Of a stretch of 64,000 nucleotides of DNA, positions 54,105 through 63,704 are shown in pieces. The DNA is from Fodinibius roseus. Lineage in GTDB: Bacteria > Bacteroidota > Rhodothermia > Balneolales > Balneolaceae. The position numbers were made by a program, and so were the translations under genes. The stretch spans positions 177,298 to 241,297 of the forward strand of contig NZ_FQUS01000007.1 in assembly GCF_900129315.1 (NCBI RefSeq), given 5' to 3'. Under the pieces are notes generated by a model, which made no database searches, had not been told where the DNA came from, and saw only the letters and a program-made list of their open reading frames with translations. Positions within the stretch are counted from its first letter, which is position 1; each line of letters opens with the position of its first letter.

Positions 54105-55619
54105 ATGATACTTATGAAACAATCAACTTGCTATTTATTACTTTTGGGATTCATAGTACTGGTAGTATCCGGGTGCGGGGACTTCCTTTCACAATCAGAC
54201 CCGACAAGTTTTACTGACCAGAATTACTACACCCAGCCGGCGCATGCCGAAGCTGCAGTGAATGCTATATATGAAGATTTGAGGGCGGTACGAGGGGGCG
54301 GTTTCGGAGGAGCTCCATGGCTCATGACCGAGTTTCAAACGGGACTTGCAAATACCGAGCTGGGTCAGGCCACCAACAGTCTCGATATCAGGGCGCTGGA
54401 TAACAGTGCTGATAACGGTTACGGCCAAACGTATTGGAACAGCCATTACCGGGGGATTGCAAATGCTAATGAAGCGCTTGCCAATATCCCGGATATCCCG
54501 CAAATGGACGGGGTCAACCAAAACAGGCTGCTTGGAGAAGCAAGATTTTTACGGGCCTACTATTATTACAACCTTGTCAGATTGTTTGGAGATGTTCCCT
54601 TGATACTTGAGCCTGTCGGGTTGAACTCAGAACTGCTGGAGCCGGAAAGAACCTCAGCCGCCGAAGTGTATGATGCTATTGTTGAGGACCTGATGTGGGT
54701 GGAACAAAATTCAGGGTTGACTTTCAACGACGAAAGCGGAAGAGTAACCATGGGAGCTGTCAAAACTCTTTTGTCAAGTGTCTATTTGACTATGGCGGGT
54801 TATCCGTTAGAAGGGGGAGAACAATATTATCAGCTTGCACGGGATAAAGCCAGCGAAGTAATGGATTCGGGGGAATATCACTTGTTCGATAATTATGCGG
54901 ATTTGCACAGCTATGATACGGAGAATTCAGGCGAGCATATTTTTATGGTACAATTTAATAGGGAGATCATTGACCATAATGGACTGCAGTATGTAACGCT
55001 TCCCTATAATCAGGATATCTCCTTGTTTTCTGCCGAGACGGGGGGGATCTTTGCCCAGGAGGAGTTTGTGGATTCTTACGAGCAGGGAGATAAACGAACA
55101 GAGGAAAAACAATTCTATTACCGAGAGTTTTCCAAGGTATCTGATCGGGAAACGCCCATCAATCTGGGAGGGTGGTATCTGTATAAGTTTTTCGATCAGG
55201 AAGCCAATACCGCGACAGCCGTTTCCGGGCTAAATTGGCCCTTGTTTCGTTATGCAGAGGTATTACTCATTTATGCAGAAGCCGAAAATGAGGTAAGCGG
55301 CCCAACATTATCTGCTCATGAAGCGGTAAATAAGATCCGTAGGAGGGCGGAAGTTCCGGAATTGTCAGGTCTGTCACAAGCTGACTTCAGAGAAGCCGTC
55401 TGGAAGGAAAAATGGCATGAACTGAGTTACGAGAACAAAACATGGTTCGATATGGTCCGCCTGCGCAGAGCATATAATGTGGAGACGGGCGAATTCGAGA
55501 ATTATGTGGGGCATACTTTTGTATATGGTCCCACATTGTCCGAACGGGAACTGCTGTTCCCTATACCGGCGACAGAACGCCGAAATAACGAGAACCTGAC
55601 GCAAAACCCCGGATATTAG
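54105..55619 (+). CDS. SusD/RagB-type glycan-binding lipoprotein
   Basis: A 504-residue surface lipoprotein (lipobox V-V-S-G-C). SusD signatures: A-A-V-N-A-I-Y-E-D-L-R near residue 50, N-R-L-L-G-E-A-R-F-L-R-A-Y-Y-Y-Y-N-L-V near 145, and the C-terminal R-Y-A-E-V-L-L-I-Y-A-E-A with W-K-E-K-W-H-E-L. It forms the lid over the SusC pore and binds substrate. It starts 42 bases after susC; translation may begin at 54105 or 54114. Confidence 0.95.
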   Translation: MILMKQSTCYLLLLGFIVLVVSGCGDFLSQSDPTSFTDQNYYTQPAHAEAAVNAIYEDLRAVRGGGFGGAPWLMTEFQTGLANTELGQATNSLDIRALDNSADNGYGQTYWNSHYRGIANANEALANIPDIPQMDGVNQNRLLGEARFLRAYYYYNLVRLFGDVPLILEPVGLNSELLEPERTSAAEVYDAIVEDLMWVEQNSGLTFNDESGRVTMGAVKTLLSSVYLTMAGYPLEGGEQYYQLARDKASEVMDSGEYHLFDNYADLHSYDTENSGEHIFMVQFNREIIDHNGLQYVTLPYNQDISLFSAETGGIFAQEEFVDSYEQGDKRTEEKQFYYREFSKVSDRETPINLGGWYLYKFFDQEANTATAVSGLNWPLFRYAEVLLIYAEAENEVSGPTLSAHEAVNKIRRRAEVPELSGLSQADFREAVWKEKWHELSYENKTWFDMVRLRRAYNVETGEFENYVGHTFVYGPTLSERELLFPIPATERRNNENLTQNPGY

Positions 55620-55894
55620 CCCGCGTATTACGGTATCCACAGCTTTGTTACCTGAATGCTAAGGATGTGCAATCAAGGGCCGGCGCCGAAAGAATACGAA
55701 AGTAGAGTAGATCTCAGTTCATGATGTCTCTTAGAATAGGGGAGGCAATATGGAATAATAAATACAGCTTAATTACGCCGGTTGTTAGGAATTACAAAAA
55801 ATTATAATATACTTGCAATGGGGAGCCCAAGTCTTCCGAAAGAGAAACGCCATGTTTCCCGGATACTCCTGTCATTTTTAAAACAGATTACTTT

Positions 55895-58800
55895 ATGAAG
55901 CATTCTTTTTTTCAGGCGATACATGCATGTCTTTTTCCGCTGTTGCTGGTGGCGGTCATGGGCGCCTGCTCGAATTCGGACAGGCCGAAGGCATCCCTGG
56001 AAAAGGAAGCCCACCTTGTATTATTAGGCAATAACCTGGGTTCGAGGATGATGAATTTCGGTCATTTCGAAACGGAAATGCATCTTCGCTATCCCGACAG
56101 CCTGCTCTATATTCGTAATATGTCGGATCCCGGCAACACCCCCGGATTCCGTCCCCATGCAGCGCGTAATTCTCCGTGGGCTTTTCCCGGGGCGGAAAAG
56201 TTTTATGACGAGCTGGCCGCCGAGCCAAGCAGCGAGGGACATTTCCCCACGCCGGATGCCTGGCTTACCAAACTGGAGGCGGATATCATTATCGCTTTCT
56301 TTGGGTACAACGAGTCGTTTGAGGGAAAGAAGAGACTCGACACCTACAAGAACGAACTGGAAGCGTTTATTGATCACACCCGTACCCAACGGTACAACGG
56401 CAGGAATGCTCCGGAGCTTGTGCTCGTCTCCCCTATTGCATTTGAAGACCTGTCCGACAGCCTCGACCTGCCCGATGGCCGTCAGATCAATAAAAACCTG
56501 TCGCTGTACGCCGAGGGGATGGAAGAGGTTGCTCAGAAGAAAGAGGTCCCCTTTGTAGATCTGTATAACCGGACCAAGGAATGGTTTGAAAACGGTGACA
56601 GGGCATTGACTATTGACGGGGCGCAGCTTACCGAAAAGGGGTATAAGCGGCTTGCCGGGCTGCTGGCCGATGAAATATTCGGAGCAAAAGAGCCGGAAGC
56701 ACAGGCGTACCGCAAGCTGGTTCAAAATGCCGTGCTCGAAAAAAACTGGATGTGGGAAAACGACTATAAAATTCCCAATGGCGTGCACGCCTATGGCCGA
56801 AGATACGAGCCCTATGGTCCGGATAACTACCCCTATGAAATCGAAAAGATCAGGGAAATGACGGCTATCCGGGATACAGCTATCTGGCAGGCCGCCGGAG
56901 GAGAACAAATGGACCTGCAGGCCGCCGATGCCAGGACCCGGAAGCTTCCCGAAGTGGAAACGAATTACCGGACGGATGCCTATGGTCATGGAAATCCCGA
57001 ATACCTGTACGGACAGGAGGCCCTTGACAAATTTGATATGGCTCCCGGCTACGGTATAGAGCTGTTTGCCTCCGAGAAACAGTTCAATGACCTGGCGAAC
57101 CCGGTTCAGATCTCTTTTGATAACGAAGGGCGAGCCTGGGTAGCTATTATGCCCAGCTATCCGCACTGGAAACCGGGGGACGGCAAACCCAATGACAAGC
57201 TTCTTATTTTTGAGGATACGGATGAGGACGGGCGTGCCGACCAGCAGACGACCTTTGCAGACAGCCTGCATCTGCCGGTGGGATTTGAGTTAGCCCCCGA
57301 GGGCGTCTATGTTTCACAAAGTTCGGACCTGGTGTTGCTGAAGGATACCGACGGAGATGACCGGGCCGATCAAAGGAAAGTGGTTTTGAGTGGTTTTGAT
57401 GACCATGATACCCATCATGCCCACAGTGCCTATACGGCCGATCCTTCAGGATCGATCTATATGGCTGAAGGCGTCTTTCTGCATACCAATGTGGAGACTT
57501 CTTATGGTCCGGTTCGTGCCACCAACGGGGGATTTTATCGGTATAATCCCGCCCGTAAGCGGCTGGAGCGGACCGCCCAGATATCGATTCCCAATCCCTG
57601 GGGAATCGCCTTCGACCGGTGGGGACAGAATTTTTTTGCAGAGACCTCCAGCCCGAATGTCCGCTGGATGATGCCTTCCACGATTAAGCCGCGATATGGC
57701 GAGGCCTCGCCCATGACGGAAAATCTTATTCCGGAAGAGCATATGGTACGTCCCACGTCGGGACTTGAGTTTGTATCCAGCCGTCATTTTCCGGATGAGG
57801 TACAGGGCGATATACTTATCAATAATACCATCGGTTTCCTGGGGACCAAGCAGCACCAGGTAATTGAAAAGGGGACCGGCTACAGGACGGAACACCGCCA
57901 GGATCTGGTGCAGTCCTCGGACCAGAATTTTCGTCCCGTCGATATGGAATTCGCACCGGACGGGTCCCTGTACCTTGTTGACTGGCACAATAAATTGATC
58001 GGACATATGCAACATAATGCCCGCGATCCCCTTCGGGACCATTCCCACGGGCGCATTTACCGGATCACCTATCCATCGCGTCCCCTGGTGGAACCGGCCA
58101 AAATAGCCGGCGCCAGTATCGATCAGCTGTTGGAGAACCTCAAGCTGCCGGAATACCGCTCGCGGTATCGCACCCGGCGCGAGCTGCGGGGACGCGATGC
58201 GGAGGAGGTGCTTGTCCGCCTTTCGAAATGGACCGATGACCTGGACCGGGATGACCCGCAGTATGAACATCACCTGCTGGAAGCACTGTGGGTGACATGG
58301 GGACTGAATCAGGTGGACGAATCCCTGCTGCGTGAACTGCTGGAAGCCGGAGACCACCGGGTCCGCGCCGCAGCCGTAAGAGTGCTTCGGTATGCGGGAC
58401 ACCAGATCGAGAACCAACCCGAGCTGCTGATGACGGCTGCCCGGGATGAGCATGGCCGGGTCCGCCTGGAAGCCATCGTTGCCGCTTCCTGGCTGAGTGA
58501 AGAGGAGGGATTGCCCATATTGACTGAGGCAGGGAAAAAACCGCTCGACAGGTGGATGAAGGAACCATATCAAGCAGCGGTGGCCCGTGTTAAAGGAGAA
58601 CCGTTCGAGAGTGAAGAAGAGGAGGAAAAAGAGAAGATCGAAACAGACCTTGAAGGCGAAGCGAGGAAGCTCTTTATTAAAGGGAAAGCGATTTATGAAC
58701 AGGATGGATTTTGCGGGACCTGTCACCAGCCTGACGGGGAGGGGGCCGCGGGATTCCCGCCGCTTGCCGGCACCAATTGGGTGGTAGGTCACCAGGATCG

Positions 58801-59068
58801 TTTGATCAAGATCGTGTTAAAAGGGCTTCAGGGTCCCATTGAAGTGCTGGGCGAACAGTTTCCGGGACAGGTACCGATGACTGCTTTTGGCGGGATGCTG
58901 GATGATGAAGAGGTGGCTGCCGTCCTGACCTACGTACGTAATGCGTTTGGAAACGGGGCTTCGGCGGTAACCCCGGAGAAAGTCCGGGAGGTACGGGCCG
59001 CGGTGGAGGATAAAGCCGGCTTGTATACCCCCGAGGAACTACTCAACGAACACCCCATGGAAAAATGA
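55895..59068 (+). CDS. SGNH-like domain fused to heme-bearing beta-propeller protein
   Basis: A 1057-residue lipoprotein (V-M-G-A-C). Residues about 35-265 resemble an SGNH/GDSL hydrolase, with block III as G-Y-N-E-S. The nucleophile block reads L-L-G-N-N-L-G-S (Asn where Ser is expected) and the last block D-G-A-Q-L (Gln where His is expected), so it may not be catalytic. Then a beta-propeller (about 375-720; I-S-F-D-N-E-G-R-A-W-V-A), HEAT-like repeats (about 740-880) and a c-type cytochrome with C-G-T-C-H at 940-944. The third such dehydrogenase-like protein here. Confidence 0.82.
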   Translation: MKHSFFQAIHACLFPLLLVAVMGACSNSDRPKASLEKEAHLVLLGNNLGSRMMNFGHFETEMHLRYPDSLLYIRNMSDPGNTPGFRPHAARNSPWAFPGAEKFYDELAAEPSSEGHFPTPDAWLTKLEADIIIAFFGYNESFEGKKRLDTYKNELEAFIDHTRTQRYNGRNAPELVLVSPIAFEDLSDSLDLPDGRQINKNLSLYAEGMEEVAQKKEVPFVDLYNRTKEWFENGDRALTIDGAQLTEKGYKRLAGLLADEIFGAKEPEAQAYRKLVQNAVLEKNWMWENDYKIPNGVHAYGRRYEPYGPDNYPYEIEKIREMTAIRDTAIWQAAGGEQMDLQAADARTRKLPEVETNYRTDAYGHGNPEYLYGQEALDKFDMAPGYGIELFASEKQFNDLANPVQISFDNEGRAWVAIMPSYPHWKPGDGKPNDKLLIFEDTDEDGRADQQTTFADSLHLPVGFELAPEGVYVSQSSDLVLLKDTDGDDRADQRKVVLSGFDDHDTHHAHSAYTADPSGSIYMAEGVFLHTNVETSYGPVRATNGGFYRYNPARKRLERTAQISIPNPWGIAFDRWGQNFFAETSSPNVRWMMPSTIKPRYGEASPMTENLIPEEHMVRPTSGLEFVSSRHFPDEVQGDILINNTIGFLGTKQHQVIEKGTGYRTEHRQDLVQSSDQNFRPVDMEFAPDGSLYLVDWHNKLIGHMQHNARDPLRDHSHGRIYRITYPSRPLVEPAKIAGASIDQLLENLKLPEYRSRYRTRRELRGRDAEEVLVRLSKWTDDLDRDDPQYEHHLLEALWVTWGLNQVDESLLRELLEAGDHRVRAAAVRVLRYAGHQIENQPELLMTAARDEHGRVRLEAIVAASWLSEEEGLPILTEAGKKPLDRWMKEPYQAAVARVKGEPFESEEEEEKEKIETDLEGEARKLFIKGKAIYEQDGFCGTCHQPDGEGAAGFPPLAGTNWVVGHQDRLIKIVLKGLQGPIEVLGEQFPGQVPMTAFGGMLDDEEVAAVLTYVRNAFGNGASAVTPEKVREVRAAVEDKAGLYTPEELLNEHPMEK

Positions 59069-59356
59069 ATGCCGAGTTCCGGAGGCTGAGTTTCGATATA
59101 CCGGCGGAATTCAAAGCAAATATTCGTTCTGCATGTGGAGCAGTCACAGTACTTCGGAAACAGGATGACAATTAACTGACTAAATGCGTTTAGCAGTTAA
59201 GAATACAGCTTTTTATGTTCTCTGGAAGGGGTTGATGGGTTTTTATTACCTGATAAGCTGCATTTAAGGTGTCATTTGAGTAAAAAATCTTTCCCTGGAG
59301 AAGAGGGGATATATCAACTTATTTTAGTAAATATTGAACGGGCAAATGTCTCAAGT

Positions 59357-60412
59357 ATGAATATGAAAATAGCAGTGAATCAAACAATGGCGATCAAAAG
59401 AATAGTTGCCGGGATCGGGCTCTCTGTGTTTCTTTTTTCGTTCAATATCCAGTGCGTTGACGCCCAGGAGGACAAGCAGTGGATCTCCTACGCACCGAAT
59501 GAGGGTCCGGGCAGCGGGAAGCATATTGTGCTGGTCAGCGGCGACGAGGAATACCGCTCGGAGGAAGCTCTTCCATTGTTGGGCGAAATTCTTGCCAGGA
59601 AGCACGGTTTCAAGACAACGGTGTTATTTGCTATAAATCCTGAAACGGGAAAGGTCGATCCGGAATATCAAACGAATATTCCGGGCCTGGAACTGCTGCG
59701 AAATGCGGACCTCATGGTCATTTTTACCCGGTTCCGGGAGCTGCCGGACGAGCAGATGAAGTATATCCACGAGTACCTGCAGGCAGGCAAGCCGGTGGTG
59801 GGGATGCGCACGGCCACTCATGCATTTAATTACAAACGGAATCCGGACAGCCCGTATGCTAAGTACGATTTTCAGAGCGAACAGGAAGGCTGGGAAGGCG
59901 GTTTCGGCCGGCGGATTCTCGGCGAGACCTGGATTGATCATCACGGCGTTCACGGAGAGGAGGGAACCCGGGGACTCATCGACGGGATTGAGGAGCGGGA
60001 GGATCATCCTGTTCTCCGGGGAGTCCGCGATATCTGGGGGCCTACCGACGTGTATGGCGTCCGGGAGCTGGAGGGAGATCCGGACGTGCTGGTGTGGGGA
60101 CAGTCGACCAGTGGGATGACCCCGAAGGCCGGGGTAAACCTGGACAAGTCGATTATGCCGGTAGCGTGGACGAAGGAATATACCAGTGAAGCGGGCAATA
60201 CGGGCCGGGTTTTCACAACGACGATGGGGGCGGCGGCGGACTTGGAGAGTGAGGACCTGCGGCGCCTCTTGGTTAACGCCTGTTACTGGGCCCTGCAGAT
60301 GGAGGATGATATTCCCGATAAAAGTGACGTTTCGATCGACGGCCCCTATCATCCGACCATGTTTGGCTTTGGCGACCACAAGAAAGGACTGACCCCGTCG
60401 GACTTTAAATAG
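59357..60412 (+). CDS. ThuA-family exported protein
   Basis: The ATG at 59357 (or 59363) is taken because it precedes a signal-like hydrophobic stretch, giving about 351 residues; the longer frame from 59276 adds 27 unsupported residues. The glutamine-amidotransferase-like ThuA fold shows in I-V-L-V-S-G-D-E-E-Y-R-S-E-E, L-L-R-N-A-D-L-M-V-I-F-T-R and G-K-P-V-V-G-M-R-T-A-T-H-A-F. ThuA proteins are common beside sugar oxidoreductases; a carbohydrate role is inferred. Confidence 0.83.
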   Translation: MNMKIAVNQTMAIKRIVAGIGLSVFLFSFNIQCVDAQEDKQWISYAPNEGPGSGKHIVLVSGDEEYRSEEALPLLGEILARKHGFKTTVLFAINPETGKVDPEYQTNIPGLELLRNADLMVIFTRFRELPDEQMKYIHEYLQAGKPVVGMRTATHAFNYKRNPDSPYAKYDFQSEQEGWEGGFGRRILGETWIDHHGVHGEEGTRGLIDGIEEREDHPVLRGVRDIWGPTDVYGVRELEGDPDVLVWGQSTSGMTPKAGVNLDKSIMPVAWTKEYTSEAGNTGRVFTTTMGAAADLESEDLRRLLVNACYWALQMEDDIPDKSDVSIDGPYHPTMFGFGDHKKGLTPSDFK

Positions 60413-60721
60413 AAAATAGGCCGTTTGCCAGTTACAATATTATTATCGGCAATGACAAATATAACCCCGACAGGTAGTCAATCCTTCTGCTTCAATGATC
60501 ATGGTCGGGAGAGGCTATCTTTTGTGGAGAAGCTTGATATTCCAAACTATTTGAGGGGCTCCTGCTGAAAGACCCTTCCCGGTAGAATACGGAACTGGTT
60601 TCAGAAAAGAGGAATTTAGAGGGTATTTAAAAGCAGGTAACTTTTTTCTGGTCTCTTCAGCTGGGAGAAGTGGTAAGCAAATAATTGATAACTAATAACA
60701 ACAACTTAGAGCCCAATAACA
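60413..60721. other. 309-base spacer before the epimerase gene
   Basis: No gene or strong structural element recognised. The last 70 bases are A/T-rich and include repeated AATAACAA-type tracts just ahead of the ATG at 60722, with no clear ribosome site. Confidence 0.4.
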
Positions 60722-61573
60722 ATGACGAAAATAGGATTTAACTTGCTGGCATGGTCGGCGGTGGTTTCCGGAGATCTCTTGCCCATGGCCGAACGACTCA
60801 AAGAAATCGGCTACGATGGGATTGAATGCTTCCTTGGCGTAGAAGACAAACAAGTGTACCGGAATTTCGGGCGGGAGATTGGCGATCTGGGCCTTGAAAT
60901 GACCTGCGTGATGGTATTAGGTCCCGAAGAAAATCCCATAAGTCCCTCTGCCCAGGTACGTCAAAAGGGACTTGATCGCATCAAATGGGCGGTCGACCGT
61001 GCTGATGACATGGATGCAGGCCTTCTCTGCGGCCCCTTTCATTCCGCCTTCGCTACCTTTCACGATAAATCTCCCGATGAGGACGAATACAAGCGCAGCG
61101 CTGAAGTACTTGCCAAAGCCGGGGAATATGCAGCGCAGGCCGGGATCCTGTTGGCGCCCGAGGCGATCAACCGATTCGAGTGTTATTTGTGTAATACCAT
61201 GGAGCAGCTGACCTATCTCGTCGAACAGGCGGCTCATCCGAACGTCAAGGCACATTTTGATACGCATCACGCCAACATCGAAGAGAAGAAGCTGGCCCGG
61301 GCCATCAGGAAGGTAGCATCGGTACTCGGGCACGTTCATATCTGTGAAAACGACCGCGGCACGCCGGGGTCGGGCCACATCCCGTGGGATGAGACGTTCG
61401 GGGCACTTGCTGATATCGGATACGACGGGTGGCTGACGATCGAAGCCTTTACCCGCGATGATCCTGATTTTGCCAATTCCATCAATGTGTGGCGTGAATA
61501 CAACAAACCGTGGGACGTAGCCGAGCAGGGATATGCCTTTATCAAGAAGATGTGCGAGAAGCACGGCCTTTGA
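60722..61573 (+). CDS. Sugar 3-epimerase, D-tagatose/D-psicose epimerase-like
   Basis: A 283-residue cytoplasmic TIM barrel. Metal ligands match the ketose 3-epimerase group: Glu in L-A-P-E-A-I-N-R-F-E, Asp in A-H-F-D-T-H-H-A-N-I-E-E, His in G-H-V-H-I-C-E-N-D-R-G and Glu in W-L-T-I-E-A-F. The G-S-G-H-I-P-W-D-E segment is also typical. Hydroxypyruvate isomerase is an alternative name for relatives. It probably converts a keto-sugar released by the oxidative steps upstream. Confidence 0.83.
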   Translation: MTKIGFNLLAWSAVVSGDLLPMAERLKEIGYDGIECFLGVEDKQVYRNFGREIGDLGLEMTCVMVLGPEENPISPSAQVRQKGLDRIKWAVDRADDMDAGLLCGPFHSAFATFHDKSPDEDEYKRSAEVLAKAGEYAAQAGILLAPEAINRFECYLCNTMEQLTYLVEQAAHPNVKAHFDTHHANIEEKKLARAIRKVASVLGHVHICENDRGTPGSGHIPWDETFGALADIGYDGWLTIEAFTRDDPDFANSINVWREYNKPWDVAEQGYAFIKKMCEKHGL

Positions 61574-62016
61574 TGGAAGGTTTTGCATGTTGGTTTTTGT
61601 CCACGATCTTTGTTGTCGGGATGTTCAAACGCTGACATATGCTCAATATGCTGCGGTTTTAAAATCCCGGTGGCCTTTATTTTGACCAAAAAATCCTGTT
61701 TTGCAGAACCTTCTGAGAGATGTTTTATTGTAACACCTTGCAGAGCAATGTATTGTTTTATTGCTTGTTTTTAATTATTTAGGAAAAACGCGACAAGTAA
61801 AATATACATAGTAGAATCCAATTCCGGGGGTCTCTTACATATTGGGATTAGAAACCCGCTATATAGTGTATTAGACTAAGAAGGAATAGATGACCGTGCG
61901 TCAGTGATAAGGTCCTAAGGAAACAGGGATGCTTGTAAGAAATGTACGAGTCAATTGGTAATATCAAAAGGGAAAACAGGGAACCGTAATATACTTTAAA
62001 CTAAAATCCAGCTATC
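61574..62016. other. 443-base spacer with repeat copy 3
   Basis: Holds the repeat at 61577-61712, which begins 3 bases after the epimerase stop. The right part is A/T-rich and presumably carries the transporter promoter; it includes no recognisable operator. Confidence 0.5.
61577..61712. repeat. MITE-like palindromic repeat, copy 3
   Basis: 136 bp bounded by AAGGTTTTGCA and TGCAGAACCTT. It shares ACATATG, ATATGCTGCGG and the end block TCCTG-TTTTGCA with copy 1, in the same order and at similar spacing. Inverted symmetry is imperfect. No coding capacity. Confidence 0.6.
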
Positions 62017-63288
62017 ATGAGTAAACAAGTTAACGAGCGCATACTTTTCTGGGGAAGCTGCTTTGCTCTCATTACCACCGCCTTTACCTTTGCCATTCGG
62101 ACGGGCATACTCCCGCAACTGGGCGATCAATTCGGGCTGTCCGCCGAGCAACTCGGATTCATCAATTCGATGTGGTTTTTGGGTTTTCCCATCTCGATGG
62201 TCCTGGGAGGCATTTTTTATAACTCTATTGGACCCAAACGCATCATGCAGTTTGCCTTTGTGGTTCATACTCTTGGGATCATCCTGACCATTTATGCCGG
62301 CGGATATACCCTGCTGCTGATATCGACCTTGCTCATCGGCCTGGGCAACGGCTGTACGGAGGCCGCCTGCAATCCCATGATAGCCGATGCGTATACCGGC
62401 AGTAAAGTGGATAAGATGCTCAACCGGTTCCACATGTGGTTTCCCGGCGGCATTGTGCTTGGCAGCCTGATCTCCAAATTTATGACCGACTTTGCCCTCG
62501 GCTGGCAGGCCCAGATGTGGATCATCATGATTCCGACCATTATCTATGCCGCCCTGTTTTACGGGCAGACATTCCCGAAACCCAAACTGGAGGAGATGCG
62601 GTCCCTCAAAGAAAACGTCAAGGCCCTGGGGAGTCCCGTTTTTATCTTTTTATTCTTTTGTTTTGCCCTGACCGCCATTTCAGAATTCGGTCCCCAGCAA
62701 TGGACGAGTATCGTGTTGGCCCAGAGCGGGGCCAGTCCCATGTTGATCCTGGCGCTGGTTACGGGCCTGATGGCTGTCGGACGCTTCTTCGCAGGACCGG
62801 TGGTGGAGACTCTGGGACAACCGGGGGTACTGCTGGGCGGGTCTGTTTTTGCAACAATCGGTATCTATATGTTTAGCATTTCGACCGGTATTATGGCGTA
62901 TGTAGCGGCGGTTCTTTTTGCGATAGGGATCTGCTATTTCTGGCCGGTCATGCTCGGGACGGCGGCCAAGAGGGCCCCGAAAACCGGTGCACTCGGACTT
63001 TCCCTGCTGGGAGCGATCGGGATGTTTTCCACATCCATATTTCAGCCCATTATCGGAGGCTGGATTGACTCCGCCCGCAGCACCTATGCGGATATGGGGC
63101 TGAGCGGGTCGGAGCTTGAGCTGGCGGCGGGACAAGCGACCCTGGCTCAAATCGCCATCTTTCCGCTTATTTTGATTGTACTGTTTACCATTTTCTATAT
63201 CTGGCAGAAGAAGTCGGACAGGAAAACCGTGGATGAGATGGCCCAGACGACGGCTTCGGCTCCCAATATTGCTAATGCTCCCGATTAA
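62017..63288 (+). CDS. MFS sugar transporter
   Basis: A 423-residue membrane protein with 12 hydrophobic helices. Major facilitator features: helix 1 starts after a short basic N-terminus, F-I-N-S-M-W-F-L-G-F-P-I near residue 48 and the loop F-Y-N-S-I-G-P-K-R-I-M-Q between helices 2 and 3 (the family's D/G-R-x-G-R position). E-A-A-C-N-P-M-I-A-D-A-Y near 116 is reminiscent of the fucose/glucose permease group. It is the last gene of the catabolic region and probably carries a sugar released by the periplasmic enzymes. Confidence 0.88.
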   Translation: MSKQVNERILFWGSCFALITTAFTFAIRTGILPQLGDQFGLSAEQLGFINSMWFLGFPISMVLGGIFYNSIGPKRIMQFAFVVHTLGIILTIYAGGYTLLLISTLLIGLGNGCTEAACNPMIADAYTGSKVDKMLNRFHMWFPGGIVLGSLISKFMTDFALGWQAQMWIIMIPTIIYAALFYGQTFPKPKLEEMRSLKENVKALGSPVFIFLFFCFALTAISEFGPQQWTSIVLAQSGASPMLILALVTGLMAVGRFFAGPVVETLGQPGVLLGGSVFATIGIYMFSISTGIMAYVAAVLFAIGICYFWPVMLGTAAKRAPKTGALGLSLLGAIGMFSTSIFQPIIGGWIDSARSTYADMGLSGSELELAAGQATLAQIAIFPLILIVLFTIFYIWQKKSDRKTVDEMAQTTASAPNIANAPD

Positions 63289-63389
63289 CTTATAACAGGT
63301 TTTGCATCCCCTGGTATAAGGGGATACGTTCGATATAATTAATATATTATAGTGGAGTTTAGCGTGATTTGTGGCCTGTTTGCGTATAC

Positions 63390-63444
63390 CCTCCCTGTCC
63401 AGTTATATAATTTTAGTATTAAAGACCGGACGGGGAGGATTTTT
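63390..63444 (+). terminator. Rho-independent terminator of the MFS gene
   Basis: CCTCCCTGTCC pairs with GGACGGGGAGG (10 Watson-Crick pairs plus one G-U) around a 27-base A/T-rich loop, followed directly by ATTTTTA. It lies about 100 bases past the transporter stop. Confidence 0.75.
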
Positions 63445-63704
63445 AATGGGTAGTCCCAATCCTTACTTGTAAAGCCCGAGGCATCCCGGCGGTGTTGGGA
63501 ATAACAGATGTTTATAACCTCAATGCGCCTCGCCTCATCATATCATTTCTCCTTTGCCGGCCGGTTTTCAAGTCCGCCATGGTTGCATCTTATAAGCCAT
63601 TGTGGTTTCTCTGCAGAGTTTTTTTCTGTGCTAAATACAACTACATCCCGAAGGAGGGATGGAAATTAAAGCTATAAAGACCGAGAAGTCTTTCATACGA
63701 GAGC

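Noticed and set aside
48398..61844. Shared 15-mer GTCTCTTACATATTG at 48398 and 61830
   Set aside because: Flanks do not align and a match of this length between two places in 64 kb is expected by chance.
63492..63677. 61-codon plus-strand frame near the right end
   Set aside because: No similarity to a known protein, and it stops just before the sulfatase remnant, which is in another frame.
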